In this document: positions 6,962 through 8,124 of the stretch, piece by piece
Numbering within the stretch: position 1 is the stretch's first letter
How the letters are laid out: every line of letters starts with the position of its first letter
NCBI GenBank assembly: GCA_016765335.1
Contig: JAESQE010000586.1
Span: forward strand, 1 to 8,124
Direction of reading: 5' to 3'
Source of the DNA: Planctomycetaceae bacterium
GTDB lineage: Bacteria > Planctomycetota > Planctomycetia > Planctomycetales > Planctomycetaceae
Length of the DNA stretch: 8,124 nucleotides
Notes under the pieces: model-generated
What the model saw: only the letters and a program-made list of their open reading frames with translations
Told to the model about the DNA's origin: nothing
The model's database searches: none
Translations under genes and position numbers: made by a program

Positions 6962-8124
6962 ATGGGAACGATGCGGTTTGATCTTGGCTCGGCTGAAATC
7001 GCTGCGCAATGTTCCCGCTTCGAACATGCCTTTGTGACAAACTACGATGGTGCATCTTATCCCGGCGAAGTAGAGGTCCAGGGGACCGAGTTGCAATTCA
7101 CGAAGGAGTGTTCAGGCAGCGGCAAGCTCAACATTCCCTGGTCGGTACAAGGCTTTGGCGATCCGGTTTTGAGAACAGGCTCGCTTTTAGAGCGAGATAC
7201 GCCTTACGTTCTGGCAGTGGAATTGGCCCGTGGACAACTGGGCGAACTACGCGAACAGCACGCGACTTGGTCAGAAGCCGGCATGCTGATCCCAGAAGAA
7301 TACGAACCGTTGCAAAAAGCTGCTCACAAAGATTTTCGTGCAGCCTGCCTGAAGAAAGATCATTCAGGACAAGCCACTGTTCTGGCAAACAAAGCGTTAC
7401 AGACAATTTGCGAAGCAGAAGACATGTTGGCGAATTCGTATATTCAGCAACGATTGCATGTCAGGCGTCAACGGCATGCACAGCATCCTGCACTGTTTGG
7501 TTGCGATTTAGGGACCACGCCAACGAGTGAAATTCCAGAAAACTTTTCTGAAGTGTTTGGTGCAGCCGGAATTCATCTTGCCTGGAAAGATATCGAACCA
7601 GAAGAAGGAAAATATCAGTGGGATCGATCCGATCAGTTGGTCGATTGGGCGATGGAAAACAAATTGCTTCTCAAAGGTGGACCGCTACTCAATTTTCAGG
7701 AGAATGGTTTGCCGACCTGGCTGACAAGCTGGAAACATGACATCCTGAACCTGCAAAGTTTTTTGAGTAACTATACGGAAACGGTCGTTTCTAAGTACGT
7801 CGGAAAAATCCGGATCTGGGAAGTCGCAGCCCGCATGAACACCGGCGGATTGTTTGGATACACCGAAGAAAATATTCTTGCCTTAACTGCTCGAATGATT
7901 GATGTCACAAATCAGGTTGATAGCGAAGGCCAAATTTTCATTCGTGTTGATCGTCCCTGGGGCGACTATCAGGCAAAAGGGAAGCACCGTTTGACACCTT
8001 GCCACGCGGTGGATGCGTTACTTCGATCTGGAACCGGCCTGACAGGAATTAATCTGGAACTGGCCATCGGATACGAGCCAGGCTGTAACGATGCCAGGCG
8101 ATCGCCTCGGTTTTCTAAAAACGT
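6962..8124 (+). CDS. GH10-like (endo-1,4-beta-xylanase fold) protein with degenerate active site, partial
   Basis: The frame is open from ATG 6962 to the right edge (387 codons visible). Residues 1-175 are an N-terminal domain I cannot assign, beta-rich at first and then helical. There is no signal peptide, so the protein is probably cytoplasmic. From about 180 it follows a GH10 barrel: HLAWKDIEPEEGKYQWD (205-221), DQLVDWAMEN (224-233), LLLKGGPLLNF (235-245), LPTWL (250-254), YVGKIRIWEVAAR (279-291), IFIRVDRPWGDY (325-336) and GINLELA (362-368). Aligned by eye to GH10, ENxMKW becomes GIHLAW, RGHTLVWH becomes KGGPLLNF, the acid/base motif WDVVNE becomes WEVAAR (Glu to Arg291), and the QxH before the nucleophile strand becomes ExA. 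The nucleophile region lies beyond the window. It is therefore probably not a working xylanase. Residues after about 375 turn Arg/Ser-rich and suggest a frameshift near 8087. It is divergent from purC, and the esterase gene lies beyond that. Confidence 0.82.
   Translation, partial: MGTMRFDLGSAEIAAQCSRFEHAFVTNYDGASYPGEVEVQGTELQFTKECSGSGKLNIPWSVQGFGDPVLRTGSLLERDTPYVLAVELARGQLGELREQHATWSEAGMLIPEEYEPLQKAAHKDFRAACLKKDHSGQATVLANKALQTICEAEDMLANSYIQQRLHVRRQRHAQHPALFGCDLGTTPTSEIPENFSEVFGAAGIHLAWKDIEPEEGKYQWDRSDQLVDWAMENKLLLKGGPLLNFQENGLPTWLTSWKHDILNLQSFLSNYTETVVSKYVGKIRIWEVAARMNTGGLFGYTEENILALTARMIDVTNQVDSEGQIFIRVDRPWGDYQAKGKHRLTPCHAVDALLRSGTGLTGINLELAIGYEPGCNDARRSPRFSKN

Noticed and set aside
7009..7530. 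A 173-codon plus-strand frame inside the GH10-like gene
   Set aside because: Its product is Arg/Ser/Cys-rich with no family-like motifs, and the frame starting at 6962 gives clear GH10-like sequence over the same bases.
3577..8124. A polysaccharide utilisation operon comprising the esterase and the GH10-like gene
   Set aside because: The genes are on opposite strands with purC between them, the GH10-like protein lacks a signal peptide and active-site residues, and no transporter or regulator is present.
1..8124. CRISPR array, tRNA, rRNA, insertion sequence or phage genes
   Set aside because: None of the characteristic repeats, structures or protein motifs was seen on either strand.

Overview
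The window looks like an ordinary chromosomal stretch of a planctomycete, possibly a Gimesia/Rubinisphaera-like member of the Planctomycetales. This is inferred from protein character: a stand-alone long (Ade1-type) PurC, a secreted two-headed polysaccharide esterase, and a cytoplasmic GH10-like protein with a degenerate active site. No 16S or other phylogenetic marker is present, so the lineage assignment is only probable. No tRNA, rRNA, CRISPR array, integrase or insertion sequence was seen.

Layout: positions 1-400 hold the possible tail of an unknown gene (2-64, +), a weak small ORF (207-332, +) and otherwise no recognisable gene. A membrane-anchored helical protein follows (401-1651, +); most of it is built of repeats of about 24 residues. 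It converges on a TPR protein (1831-3255, -). The 179-bp gap between them holds a palindromic repeat-like element, a 9-bp inverted repeat and a strong hairpin placed to terminate the TPR transcript, perhaps in both directions. A 321-bp gene-free gap (3256-3576) follows. Next, on the minus strand, is a 727-residue secreted protein joining an alpha/beta-hydrolase esterase, an SGNH/GDSL esterase and a C-terminal beta-rich domain (3577-5760). Upstream of it on the same strand is purC (5879-6763). A 198-bp divergent intergenic region separates purC from a plus-strand GH10-like gene that starts at 6962 and runs off the window.

Functionally, purC is housekeeping (de novo purine synthesis). The two-headed esterase probably removes acyl groups from plant or algal polysaccharide outside the cytoplasm. 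The GH10-like protein resembles a xylanase in fold, but every GH10 active-site motif I could place is substituted. It also lacks a signal peptide, so it is probably not a working secreted xylanase. The repeat protein and the TPR protein look like scaffolding or assembly factors of unknown role.

The points most worth a second look are the 24-residue repeat architecture (401-1651), the apparently non-catalytic GH10-like protein (6962-8124), a probable single-base frameshift near its visible end (about 8087), and the loss of the usual SGNH aspartate in the fused esterase.
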